The notes below the pieces were generated by a model. It was not told where the DNA came from and searched no databases. It worked only from the letters and a program-made list of their open reading frames with translations. The position numbers were made by a program, and so were the translations under genes. This document shows positions 20,915 through 30,278 of a stretch of DNA of 64,000 nt, piece after piece (position 1 is the stretch's first letter; the number at the start of each line of letters is the position of its first letter). The DNA lies in NCBI RefSeq assembly GCF_012844305.1, contig NZ_JABANE010000002.1, forward strand, positions 106,300 to 170,299. The letters run 5' to 3'. This DNA comes from Flammeovirga aprica JL-4 (lineage in GTDB: Bacteria; Bacteroidota; Bacteroidia; Cytophagales; Flammeovirgaceae).

Positions 20915-21427
20915 TTAATTAAAAATAGAGTCAATATCTGAACTTTTCTTGTTAAATAGATTTCTAAACTCTTGCAAGTCCTTCAATGAATCAAAGTAAA
21001 AAATAGACCCAAAAGCATTACCATTACCTTCTTTTAAAGTAACATTGAAACCGCCATTAGTTTTTCCTTCGAATACTAGTGTAGCATCATCAGCCATCTG
21101 ACTTGAGTATCCAAATTGATTAAACATATGAGTATTCATATATTTAAATCTAATTACATATTTTTCAAATTCTCTTTTATGTGTTTTGTTTAATTTTGCC
21201 CATTTTAAACATTTATCTAAACCACTTTTGAAAGAAGATGTTCCTGAAGGACCTAACCTAATATTTTCAATGTGCGGCATACCTCCTCCCCAAGAGTTAT
21301 TGTTAGGTCTATATGAACTTACAAATGTACCATCTGGAGTTATTTTTACAGTATAGGTAGTTTGTGAAAATGATAAGTTTGCTAGAAGAATAAAAACTAT
21401 TAGCGAAAAAATATGTTTTAATAACAT
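20915..21427 (-). CDS. Secreted hypothetical protein (170 aa)
   Basis: Not recognised. The signal peptide is about residues 1-21 (FSLIVFILLANLSFSQ). The mature chain is about 150 residues and contains a glycine-rich NNSWGGGMPHIENIRLGPSG segment and a C-terminal helix. It is first in a two-gene unit with the TPR protein. Like the trio at 17430-18870 it is exported, so the left end of element A is a cluster of small secreted cargo proteins. The 426-base gap 21428-21853 that follows shows nothing beyond AT-rich DNA. Confidence 0.6.
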   Translation of the reverse strand: MLLKHIFSLIVFILLANLSFSQTTYTVKITPDGTFVSSYRPNNNSWGGGMPHIENIRLGPSGTSSFKSGLDKCLKWAKLNKTHKREFEKYVIRFKYMNTHMFNQFGYSSQMADDATLVFEGKTNGGFNVTLKEGNGNAFGSIFYFDSLKDLQEFRNLFNKKSSDIDSIFN

Positions 21428-21853
21428 AATCTAAAATTAAAGGGTAAAACGTTTCACATATATAACAATTACTATTCCTCATTTTAGCCCATTGAGATAT
21501 ATTAACCATTTGTTATAAGCCTCATTTTTCACCCCAAAAACTAACCCTGATTATATTTGTTACACAATAGAAAAAATTGAGTATTGAAAATCAATTTTCA
21601 TCTTAATACGACTTGATATATGTCATTATCACATGATTTTTGCTAATGTTTATTGAGCTATAAAACGTACTTCAAAACATTTAAGATGATTCCAATGGTA
21701 AAGATTAAAGAAAAGAAAAATGTTACAAATCCAGTTAATCAAACTTTAAAAATCCATTAACTAAAAGAAAAACATCTTCTTCATATTAGCTGATAAACAA
21801 ATACTCCATCAAATTGTAACCATACCTTTTTGATAAGAACCAAGATATAATAG

Positions 21854-24800
21854 CTACTCTCTCCCAACAACCCTCATCATCTGCTCCACCAAACTACTCT
21901 TAAACACATCATCCTTAATGTAATTCTTGTACATATTGATTTCCTTACGACGTTGTTCTGCCATTACTTCATCCATGATTTTTTGGAAGGCGATCAGTTT
22001 GTTTTGATCGTCTGGGTTTTCTAAGAATTTCTTGATGAAGTCAGGGTGTTCGGTGACTCTTTTTTTGAGGTTGAGCATTCTTACCCGGCTTTCTTCTGGA
22101 GTATCTCCCCAACCACTGAAGTAACGGTCATTGAATGTTTCGATAATCTCTTCTAATAGGTCTTTTTCCTCTTCTCCATGTGTTCCTCTTGGATTTGGGT
22201 TTTGAGGGTCAAGTTCTGATAAAGCATCGTCTAATGTGATAGCTTCGTTTAGTCTTGTTCTTTCTAGACCATAAGATGATAGGTCTACTGAATCTAATAG
22301 GTCATCTAGCAATTGATCTTCTGCTCTTCTGACGATGAGTTTTGGTATTAGGAATTTTAAGAACCAGAAGAGTTTTTCCCAAGCGGGCATTTCGTAACTC
22401 ATAATGGCTGACATTTGTGAGTAGATCTTTACGAATTGCTTGGCTTTGATTTTGAAGTCTGCTTTTTCATCGTCTTCAAGTGCTAACTCTGAATTGAAAC
22501 GATGGGCAGATACATCTATGATAGGGCTTAGTTCGTCTGCATCTACATTACAAAAGTATTTATCGACAAACTCTTCTACTTCGTGATTTTCATAAACGCC
22601 TATTTCGTCTAGATGTTCTTTGAGGTCGTGCAGTACGTTTACATCTGTAGCACTACTCAATGAAGTGACCGTAAAGAAAGGGTCGAATGACTTTTTGATT
22701 TCATCCGCTGAGTTAAAGAAATCAAGTATAAATAGATCTTCTGTACGCTTTCCGTATTTATTTGCTGATCTGTTCAGTCTTGATAGTGCTTGAACTGCTA
22801 ATACGCTTTGTAGCTTTTTATCGACGTACATGGCGGACAGTTTGGGCTGATCGAAGCCTGTTAGGTATTTATTGGCTACGACTAAAATGCGGTATTCGTC
22901 TGTATCGAAGTTCTTTTTGGTGTCCTGTTCAGGAAATCCATTGAGCTGCTCTTCTGTGTAGGTCACTCCATCTACAACTTTTTCTCCAGAGAACGCAATA
23001 GCTATTTTGAAAGAATTGTTATGTCCTTTTATGATACTTCTGATGGCTTGGTAATAGCGTATAGCAGCAACAATATCTTGTGTTACGACCATTGCTTTTG
23101 CCTTGCCTTTCAGTTTCTTTGGAGCCACTACTTTTGTCATAAAATGATCCACCATTATCTCCGCTTTAGTTTTAATGGTTTGAGGATTTTTTTCAACAAA
23201 GTTCTTTAGTTTTTTCTGTGCTTTTGATTTATCAAACTCAGGATTGTCTTCTATGGATTTCTCTACTTCGTAGTAACTTTTGTAAGTGGTATAATTGGCT
23301 AATACATCTAAAATAAAACCTTCTTCAATGGCTTGCTTCATAGAGTATAAATGGAAAGGCAAGAACCTTCCATCAGACTGTTTTATACCAAAACGTTCTA
23401 GAGTTGCTGCTTTCGGAGTGGCAGTAAAAGCGAGATAAGAAGCATTCTCACGCATCTTTCTGGCTTTGATAATTTGTAAGATTTTGTCTTGTGTATCTTC
23501 TACTTCATCCACTTCTCCAGCACCCATTGCTTGGTTCATTTTACCAGCGGCTACACCACCTTGAGAAGAGTGAGCCTCATCTATAATAACGGCAAAACGT
23601 TTATCACTTAGATCTGAAATACCATCAATGATAAATGGAAATTTTTGAATGGTAGTGATAATGATTTTCTTCCCATTTTCTAATCCTTCTTTTAAATCTT
23701 TTGAGGAATATGCAGGAGCAATTATATTTTTTACTGTTGAGAATCCTCTAATGTTATCCCTTAATTGTTGATCTAATATTCTACGGTCAGTTACTACTAT
23801 TACAGAGTCAAAAAGCGGTCTGTCCAATGCTTTTGCTCCGGTTACTTTCATATTTTTCGGGTAGACCTCTATTAATTGATAAGCTGCCCATGTAATAGAG
23901 TTAGACTTTCCTGAACCTGCTGAATGTTGAATAAGGTAGGTCTGTCCTGTTCCGTTATTGTGTGCATCATCAATCAGTTTTCGAACAACATCCATTTGAT
24001 GATACCTTGGGAAGAACAATGTTCTCTTACTTAACGGTGTTTTTAAATCACCATCCATTCGCATAAAATGCTGAATGATATTCGAAAGACTGTCCTTTGT
24101 CAAGACCTCTTTCCAAAGGTAATCTGTTTTATGACCAGATAGATTTGGAGGGTTGCCCGCTCCATTGTTATTCCCTTTATTGAAGGGTAAAAAGAAGGTT
24201 CCTTTTCCTGCTAGTTTAGTAGTCATATACACTTCGCTCGTATCTACTGCAAAATGTACCAAACAACGTCCAAATTGTAGCAGAGGTTGTTTTATATCTC
24301 TGTCTTTTTTGTATTGGTTGATCGCATGAGGATTGGCTCGTTGACCAGTCCATTCATTCTTCAATTCCATTGTAACAATGGGCAGACCGTTTAAAAACAA
24401 AACGACATCAATTGACTCTCTTGTAGTTTGGTGGAAATAGACCTGTCTTGTAATCGAAAACTGATTCTTTAAATAGTTATCTTTTACTGTATCTCCACTA
24501 CTCTCTAAAGGTTGCTCATAAAACAAAGTAAAATGTGCATCCTCCACGCCCAAACCTTTACGTAGTAAATGCAACACACCATGCTTCTTGACTAACTTAT
24601 CAAAGCGATCTAATACCCTTAATTTATAATCACTATGCTTCTTTAGTTTCTCTAATTCTTCCTTTTGTGAAGTCTCTAAGAAATTCCAAAAATGCTTTTC
24701 ATCCAATGCAAATTTTGTATTGAAGTCTGTAGAATAACCCACATAGTATCCATTACCTGTAATGTATTCTAATGGCGTTTCTCCTAAGTCTGCTTGCTCT

Positions 24801-24880
24801 TTTCTTTCTTCTTGGGTTGAGCCTGCTAAGTATTTTTCAATTAATGCTTCAAGAGCTTGTTCGTTGGTTTGGCTTGGCAT
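21854..24880 (-). CDS. hsdR: Type I restriction endonuclease subunit R (HsdR)
   Basis: Motor and nuclease subunit of a type I restriction complex. The N-terminal PD-(D/E)xK nuclease shows Asp158 and Glu172-x-Lys174 in IDVVLFLNGLPIVTMELK. The SF2 translocase follows with Walker A HSAGSGKSNSITW (about 319-331), VIIDEAHSSQGG, and TATPKA; helicase motif VI is in VLAVQALSRLNRSANKYGKR. The 1008-residue length is normal. It is the last gene of the minus-strand locus that starts with hsdM at 34362, and four unrelated genes lie between hsdS and hsdR. Intact by all visible motifs. Confidence 0.93.
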   Translation of the reverse strand: MPSQTNEQALEALIEKYLAGSTQEERKEQADLGETPLEYITGNGYYVGYSTDFNTKFALDEKHFWNFLETSQKEELEKLKKHSDYKLRVLDRFDKLVKKHGVLHLLRKGLGVEDAHFTLFYEQPLESSGDTVKDNYLKNQFSITRQVYFHQTTRESIDVVLFLNGLPIVTMELKNEWTGQRANPHAINQYKKDRDIKQPLLQFGRCLVHFAVDTSEVYMTTKLAGKGTFFLPFNKGNNNGAGNPPNLSGHKTDYLWKEVLTKDSLSNIIQHFMRMDGDLKTPLSKRTLFFPRYHQMDVVRKLIDDAHNNGTGQTYLIQHSAGSGKSNSITWAAYQLIEVYPKNMKVTGAKALDRPLFDSVIVVTDRRILDQQLRDNIRGFSTVKNIIAPAYSSKDLKEGLENGKKIIITTIQKFPFIIDGISDLSDKRFAVIIDEAHSSQGGVAAGKMNQAMGAGEVDEVEDTQDKILQIIKARKMRENASYLAFTATPKAATLERFGIKQSDGRFLPFHLYSMKQAIEEGFILDVLANYTTYKSYYEVEKSIEDNPEFDKSKAQKKLKNFVEKNPQTIKTKAEIMVDHFMTKVVAPKKLKGKAKAMVVTQDIVAAIRYYQAIRSIIKGHNNSFKIAIAFSGEKVVDGVTYTEEQLNGFPEQDTKKNFDTDEYRILVVANKYLTGFDQPKLSAMYVDKKLQSVLAVQALSRLNRSANKYGKRTEDLFILDFFNSADEIKKSFDPFFTVTSLSSATDVNVLHDLKEHLDEIGVYENHEVEEFVDKYFCNVDADELSPIIDVSAHRFNSELALEDDEKADFKIKAKQFVKIYSQMSAIMSYEMPAWEKLFWFLKFLIPKLIVRRAEDQLLDDLLDSVDLSSYGLERTRLNEAITLDDALSELDPQNPNPRGTHGEEEKDLLEEIIETFNDRYFSGWGDTPEESRVRMLNLKKRVTEHPDFIKKFLENPDDQNKLIAFQKIMDEVMAEQRRKEINMYKNYIKDDVFKSSLVEQMMRVVGRE

Positions 24881-24919
24881 GGTTTGAATTAAGAATTAAT
24901 AATGAAAAATTGGTTTATG

Positions 24920-25906
24920 TTATTCTTCTTCGTTTTTCAGTTGTGCTAAGATTTGTTCTTCCGTAGGTAAATATAATTGATATTTACTGGCTAGGATAGT
25001 AGAATTATCCTCTGGTAAAGCATATTTTACCATTGCATCATTTTTGTCTGCACATAATAAAATACCTATTGTAGGATTTTCAAATTCTTGCTTTTCTGTT
25101 CGGTCATAATAATTGACATACATCTGCAACTGACCAATGTCTTGATGTGTGATTTTATGTGTTTTCAATTCTACAATTACAAAACACCTTAAAAGTCTAT
25201 TGTAAAAAACGAGATCTATAAAAAAATCATCATCCTCTAATTGGATTCGCTTCTGCCTTGCTACAAACGAAAAACCATTACCTAATTCTAAAAGAAAGGA
25301 CTGAACATTGGTAATTAATGCTTGTTCTAGGTCTTTTTCATAATAGCTATCTTGTGGTTTCAATCCTAAAAACTCTAAGACCATTGGATCTTTTATTATA
25401 TCAATAGGTTTGTCTGGAATAGCTTCTTGCTTGGCTATGGCGAGTACTTTTTCTTTATCATTACTCAACAATAATCGCTCATAAAGCTGACTATTGATTT
25501 GACGTTCTAATTGTCGTGCACTCCAATTATTGTTGCATACTTCTTCTATATAATAAAGTCGTTTATCTTCATTATCAATCCTTAAAAGCAATTTATATTG
25601 AGACCAACTCAATTGCGAACGCAGTGTGTTCGCAATTGGAAACGTCACAAAAAATTGTCTACATAATTCTAATTGCCTTGAAGAAAAACCACTCCCAAAA
25701 TCCTTCTGCAATTCACTTGCAAGTGTTTTAATTAGGTACTTTCCATATTCGGCTTTTTCCTTTCCGTGTTGTTCCTCTTCAACAATATATTTTCCAATAT
25801 TCCAATAAAGCAATACTCTTTCAGCGTTAACGGCTCTAACAGCATTATTTTGAGCATTTCGTATTAGCTCTTTTATATTTTGAATAATGTTATTTGAAAC
25901 TTCCAT
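24920..25906 (-). CDS. DUF1016/YhcG-type PD-(D/E)XK nuclease (first copy)
   Basis: A 328-residue YhcG-like protein. The N-terminal helical DUF1016_N domain (about 1-150) includes LLYWNIGKYIVEE, GFSSRQLELCRQFF and LSWSQYKLLLRI. The C-terminal nuclease fold (about 170-310) has FFIDLVFYNRLLRCFVIVELK, supplying the Asp and the ExK. These proteins are frequent passengers of type I RM loci and are presumed DNA nucleases. It sits between the ABC-type ATPase gene and hsdR. A second, divergent copy is at 40642-41727 in the same element. Confidence 0.88.
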   Translation of the reverse strand: MEVSNNIIQNIKELIRNAQNNAVRAVNAERVLLYWNIGKYIVEEEQHGKEKAEYGKYLIKTLASELQKDFGSGFSSRQLELCRQFFVTFPIANTLRSQLSWSQYKLLLRIDNEDKRLYYIEEVCNNNWSARQLERQINSQLYERLLLSNDKEKVLAIAKQEAIPDKPIDIIKDPMVLEFLGLKPQDSYYEKDLEQALITNVQSFLLELGNGFSFVARQKRIQLEDDDFFIDLVFYNRLLRCFVIVELKTHKITHQDIGQLQMYVNYYDRTEKQEFENPTIGILLCADKNDAMVKYALPEDNSTILASKYQLYLPTEEQILAQLKNEEE

Positions 25907-25990
25907 ATCTTATTACGAATGTCTAAACAATTTCCTTTTTTGTAGAATTTATAGCTTGATTTCTTTGATGACATTGATGATTTGAACCGA

Positions 25991-28327
25991 TTAATTTACT
26001 AGCTCTTTAACATTAACTCTTTTAGTACTTAGATTAAACTTTTCAAATTTATATCTTATAAAAGTTGACATCATACTTTCGTGTGTGGATATGAAGATTT
26101 GTCTATCAGAAAACTCATTTCTCAACAAATCAACACAACCTGATATATTAATTTCATCCATAGTTTGAACAGGATCATCAATAAATAATAACTTATTCCT
26201 TGAATATATTTTATTAAGAGCTAATGTAAATGAAATAATTAGAGCTGATAATTGTCCTGCACTCATAGATAAAACAGCATCATATGTTTTAGATGGATTT
26301 GTGATAAATTTTAATCCATCATTATCATTCTTTATGAATAAACCTAAACCAGTTTGACTATCAAGTAAAATTCGACCTGAATATATATGAAATAAGAGTT
26401 CAATATCTTTTATTACTTCTGCATTATATTCTTTTAAAGAGTCTTTATATGTAGTTTCCAGTTTATTTAGCTGAATTTCTTTCTCTTCGAGAAGTTTTAA
26501 TTGTTTTTCATTTAGTTTTAAATCAGTTGAATATTTTTGAAAATTTGCACTTTGATATAGTGAGTACTTCCAATCAATATATTTAATTTTATTCTCAACA
26601 TCTTCTACTGTTAGTTTCAATAACAACTTATCATCTCCTTCAAAATAACGAGTAAACAATTCAGTAAAATCAACTCCTAAATTCGAATTATTAACTGTTA
26701 CTATTTTTTCTTTCAACCTACTTATAAGTATATCTAAGTTTTTATCAACCCCTTCTAGATTAAAGTCAATTTCTACTAAATCTGAATATCCTATGTTATT
26801 ATCTTCAAAATACAATATGATTGCAGATATTGATTCACTTTTGAATTCATTTATATCTTCAAAAAACTCAGAATTATATATAGAATTATTACGGTAACTA
26901 TTTAATAATTCTAATAAATCATTTAACTCGTTTTCTTGAAAAGATGTAATAGATAAATCTAAATTTGCAGAATTACTTTTCGATATTGTTTCTAACTCTT
27001 GAGTCTGACTTTCTATTTGTCTTAATAATACTTCTTGTGTTTCCCATTTATAACCACAAAGTGGACAGTCACTATTATTATTATCTTCATCTAGATACTC
27101 TTTAAAATAATTGATTAAACCAGTTCTAGTTTTTGAGAGATCAATAAATAATTTCTCCGTTTTATTAGAATTATTTGTTTGATCTTTTATGACATTCAAT
27201 AATTGATTGTACTTTTTTACCTTCTCATTCTGTTGAAATATATTTAGAATATCAGATGGTAGATCATAATATCCTTGTGTTAATTGAGATGAATTAATAA
27301 CCTTAACTTTCTGATTAAAGTTAAGAATCGAATTACAAACTTGTCTTTCCTTTATAATATCATCTAACTTATCAATCACATTAAAATACTTAATGAACCT
27401 TCTTAAGGTTAAAGTGCCTTTATCAATAATATTTTGTATTTCTTTATTTTTCTGATCTTTTATAAAATCATTTTTATTTGATATAAACTCTTTTATTCTT
27501 GGTAAAACTGCATCTTTTCCTAGAAGTTCAAGATAAGAGAAGTTTTTGAAATCAATTTCTTCTTTATCCCATTTTACAGAATCCTTAGTAAGTAATCTTT
27601 TATACTGTATATCTTCTGATTTAGAAGAAAATTGAGATTCTGAAACTAATTCTGATAATCTTTCAACCTCTTCCTTTGTGTTAGTTATTAATTTTTTAAC
27701 ATGCTTTTTTACGCTATTAATTTTATCTATTTGAACTTGATATTTATCCGTATTAAATAAGTGTTGTATACTATTTTTTCGATCTTTATCCTTATGTTTA
27801 AGCATGTAATAACTTTCTTCTTGCTCAACATAATTAAGGAATTCAAAGTTTTCTTTAAAATTATCTCCAAGTAATTCTGTTAGATATTCATCAGGTTTAT
27901 CTATAACCTTTTGCTCACTTTCTATTGATTCAAAACTAGGAGCTGAATATAATTTAAAATGTGAAAAATCATGTTTAGACTTCTCATTTAATAAATCTTT
28001 TTTTTCTTTAGTTTTCCTTAAAATAGTTCTCTTTTCAGACTTACCATCTCTAAATAATTCAACATCAGCCTTTATCATAATAGGAGTTCCATCACCTGTA
28101 TTACAATAGAATGGAACTTCATCATACCTTGCTCTTCCATCTATGATTTTATCTCCTAACCTAGAAAACCTTTTTATTTCTCCAGTAAATAATAATTCTA
28201 TTGCATCATAAATAGTAGTTTTACCAAAACCATTTGGTCCGTCTAATAGATTGAGACTTTTTGATTGAAAATCAATAGTAATGGCATCAAAAACTTTAAA
28301 ATTTTTGATACTCAGTTTGTTAATCAT
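25991..28327 (-). CDS. Rad50/RecF-like ABC ATPase with zinc hook (ABC-3C system ATPase)
   Basis: The start at 28327 gives an 8-base ATGATTAA overlap with the upstream stop, the same junction as between the two preceding genes. About 778 residues: Walker A GPNGFGKTT (30-38), a long coiled coil, a CPLCG zinc hook near 421, ABC signature LSMSAGQLSAL near 687, Walker B LLFIDDP near 713 and a switch histidine in STHE near 747. This is an SMC-like nucleotide-driven DNA clamp. Grouped with an effector nuclease and a small middle protein it matches the layout of ABC three-component systems described by Krishnan and colleagues as predicted conflict systems. Confidence 0.85.
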   Translation of the reverse strand: MINKLSIKNFKVFDAITIDFQSKSLNLLDGPNGFGKTTIYDAIELLFTGEIKRFSRLGDKIIDGRARYDEVPFYCNTGDGTPIMIKADVELFRDGKSEKRTILRKTKEKKDLLNEKSKHDFSHFKLYSAPSFESIESEQKVIDKPDEYLTELLGDNFKENFEFLNYVEQEESYYMLKHKDKDRKNSIQHLFNTDKYQVQIDKINSVKKHVKKLITNTKEEVERLSELVSESQFSSKSEDIQYKRLLTKDSVKWDKEEIDFKNFSYLELLGKDAVLPRIKEFISNKNDFIKDQKNKEIQNIIDKGTLTLRRFIKYFNVIDKLDDIIKERQVCNSILNFNQKVKVINSSQLTQGYYDLPSDILNIFQQNEKVKKYNQLLNVIKDQTNNSNKTEKLFIDLSKTRTGLINYFKEYLDEDNNNSDCPLCGYKWETQEVLLRQIESQTQELETISKSNSANLDLSITSFQENELNDLLELLNSYRNNSIYNSEFFEDINEFKSESISAIILYFEDNNIGYSDLVEIDFNLEGVDKNLDILISRLKEKIVTVNNSNLGVDFTELFTRYFEGDDKLLLKLTVEDVENKIKYIDWKYSLYQSANFQKYSTDLKLNEKQLKLLEEKEIQLNKLETTYKDSLKEYNAEVIKDIELLFHIYSGRILLDSQTGLGLFIKNDNDGLKFITNPSKTYDAVLSMSAGQLSALIISFTLALNKIYSRNKLLFIDDPVQTMDEINISGCVDLLRNEFSDRQIFISTHESMMSTFIRYKFEKFNLSTKRVNVKELVN

Positions 28328-29009
28328 TAGTTTCATCTTGGCTTGCATCATTATTTAGTAATAGTTTAAAAACATCATTTGAATTCATTCCCTTTATATC
28401 ATCAATAGATCTACTAAAGAAGTTCTCTTCCATTACTTTATTAATATCATTAAGCTGTTTTTGATTAACCTTTGATGAAATAGTTTCAGGTAACGAAGAA
28501 ATTTCTTTCTCTTGAACGGTATTGATTTTAATAAAAGGAAGTTTTTGAGTAATTCTATATAGCAATGTCTGCCAATTACTTTCATTGAATTTTTCTTTAT
28601 ATTCATTAAAATTTTTTTGATCTAACAATAAATCATCAAAAGATCTCTCTACTAATTTTTCTTTTAATAGTTCTTTTTGAGATTCCGAATATATCAAAAC
28701 ATGCTTTTTAAACTGATAAGGATCTTCCTCAATTTCAATTATCTGCTTTTTAAATTTCTTTATTTCTGTATCATCAGGTATCTTGTATATAAGTAATAGT
28801 GAAGAATTTTTATCAAACTTTGAATCATTATCAACTATTTTTTTTGCTGCTTCAAATAATTCATCTTGTTGAGTTAAGAGTTCAAGAGTATCAGCTTCTA
28901 CAACGAGCCAAAAACTTGTTTTGTCATTATACCTGAATAGAGAAAATGAGTTTGATTGAAGTTTGTTAAATCCAGCTTCTTGAAATAAGTCATTTATTAT
29001 ATTAATCAT
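28320..29009 (-). CDS. Middle component of an ABC-3C-type system
   Basis: A 229-residue protein with a compact alpha/beta start (NKLQSNSFSLFRYNDKTSFWLVVEADTLELL), a lysine-rich centre and a helical C-terminus. No catalytic motif is seen. Its assignment rests on position: it overlaps the effector stop by 8 bases and the ATPase start by 8 bases, the usual place of the small linking subunit in these systems. It probably bridges the ATPase and the nuclease. A different structural role cannot be excluded. Confidence 0.65.
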   Translation of the reverse strand: MINIINDLFQEAGFNKLQSNSFSLFRYNDKTSFWLVVEADTLELLTQQDELFEAAKKIVDNDSKFDKNSSLLLIYKIPDDTEIKKFKKQIIEIEEDPYQFKKHVLIYSESQKELLKEKLVERSFDDLLLDQKNFNEYKEKFNESNWQTLLYRITQKLPFIKINTVQEKEISSLPETISSKVNQKQLNDINKVMEENFFSRSIDDIKGMNSNDVFKLLLNNDASQDETND

Positions 29010-30276
29010 GATTTAGTCTATTTTTAGCATCTTCTAATGTGACCAGTGATGTTGTTACCCAACTTGTTAAGTGATTTCTTTCAGAATTAATATCAATACA
29101 TTTGATTAAGTTACTTTCCTTTACAATATTTTCAATACCCATATTTGCCGTAATAATATTTTGCTTTTCAAAACCAGCTTCAAGGTCTGTGTCAATAATG
29201 TTTTTAATTATCTGTTTAGAAACTCTTTTTTTATTTGATGATTCGATTGCTGAGGGTACAAAAATATTATCATCATTACATTTCCAAAATACCTTAAAGC
29301 CATCTATACATGCTCCTTGAGTAATTTCTTTTAGTATGAAAAAAAAAGCATCTTTCATTTCTTCTTCTTTTGGAGCAACTCTACCATAATCAGCAATAGA
29401 ATTAAGTCTAAAAGTTCTATGAGGAAAAATAGATCGTATAAAAGTTTGTATGTCATCCTGATTTAAAGAACTTATGTGTATCAGGTATTTGCTTAACCGT
29501 ATTTTTGTTGTATCATCTAAAATGATGTTATCCTCAGCTAAATCAAGTAAATATTCTTGATAAAATGAATTCATTTCACTCTTGAATAAATGAATGAAAT
29601 ATAATTCACTAACAAGCCATTCTGCCATATCTGAATTAAGCTTTTCTGTAAAGGAATCAAATTGAATAGTTAGATGAAATGCTCCCTCTCTTATAGTTCG
29701 GTTCCCTCTATGGTTTTCAGCATGTATACTAATTACTTGTTTTAGAATCATCTCCTCTAAAGCATACCGTATTGCTTTTATATTATTATGAAAACTTAGC
29801 TCTTCACGTCCAATATTTGTATGATAGTTAATTATTGCACTTTCAATGAGCTCATCTATTTCATCTAAACCGCAATAGTAGTTATTATTTGAGTATTGAT
29901 AAATTTCTAAATTTGGATGCCTCTCTTGAAGTGTATCTACTGTTTCTCTATTCTCAACAGCTAAATGAAAAAAAGCATTTTCTGCTGGAAAATCTGCTAT
30001 TCGTTCTTCCAATTTATCAAAAGCCTCTCTATAATTCGAATATAAATTGCTCTTTTCGGATTTAACTTGATGTAATGATAATATTGTATTATTGCTTAAA
30101 ATTGCAAAATCATCAAGACTATCTAACTGCAAATCATAAGATGTTGCATTAACATCTTCTGTAAGGAGTCTTATAACATGATATATTGCAACCTTACCTT
30201 GATACACAAAACCACTCCATGTTGCCATTGCACTATGAAGTTCGGCTGCATTTATATTTCTTACATCTGTTGGCAT
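29002..30276 (-). CDS. Nuclease-like effector of an ABC-3C-type system (DUF4297/Cap4-like N-terminus)
   Basis: 424 residues from the ATG at 30276; an upstream TTG would overlap hsdS by 4 bases. The N-terminal 100 residues show the pattern of DUF4297-type PD-(D/E)xK nucleases: SGFVYQGKVAIYHVIRLL, then LQLDSLDDFAIL with paired aspartates, then SLHQVKSEK with the QxK. The rest is a helical domain like the C-terminal domains of ABC-3C effectors. It starts 2 bases after the hsdS stop, so it is translated with the RM genes. The likely role is DNA cleavage when the ATPase senses invading or damaged DNA. The nuclease assignment is by motif only. Confidence 0.72.
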   Translation of the reverse strand: MPTDVRNINAAELHSAMATWSGFVYQGKVAIYHVIRLLTEDVNATSYDLQLDSLDDFAILSNNTILSLHQVKSEKSNLYSNYREAFDKLEERIADFPAENAFFHLAVENRETVDTLQERHPNLEIYQYSNNNYYCGLDEIDELIESAIINYHTNIGREELSFHNNIKAIRYALEEMILKQVISIHAENHRGNRTIREGAFHLTIQFDSFTEKLNSDMAEWLVSELYFIHLFKSEMNSFYQEYLLDLAEDNIILDDTTKIRLSKYLIHISSLNQDDIQTFIRSIFPHRTFRLNSIADYGRVAPKEEEMKDAFFFILKEITQGACIDGFKVFWKCNDDNIFVPSAIESSNKKRVSKQIIKNIIDTDLEAGFEKQNIITANMGIENIVKESNLIKCIDINSERNHLTSWVTTSLVTLEDAKNRLNHD

Positions 30277-30278
30277 GT

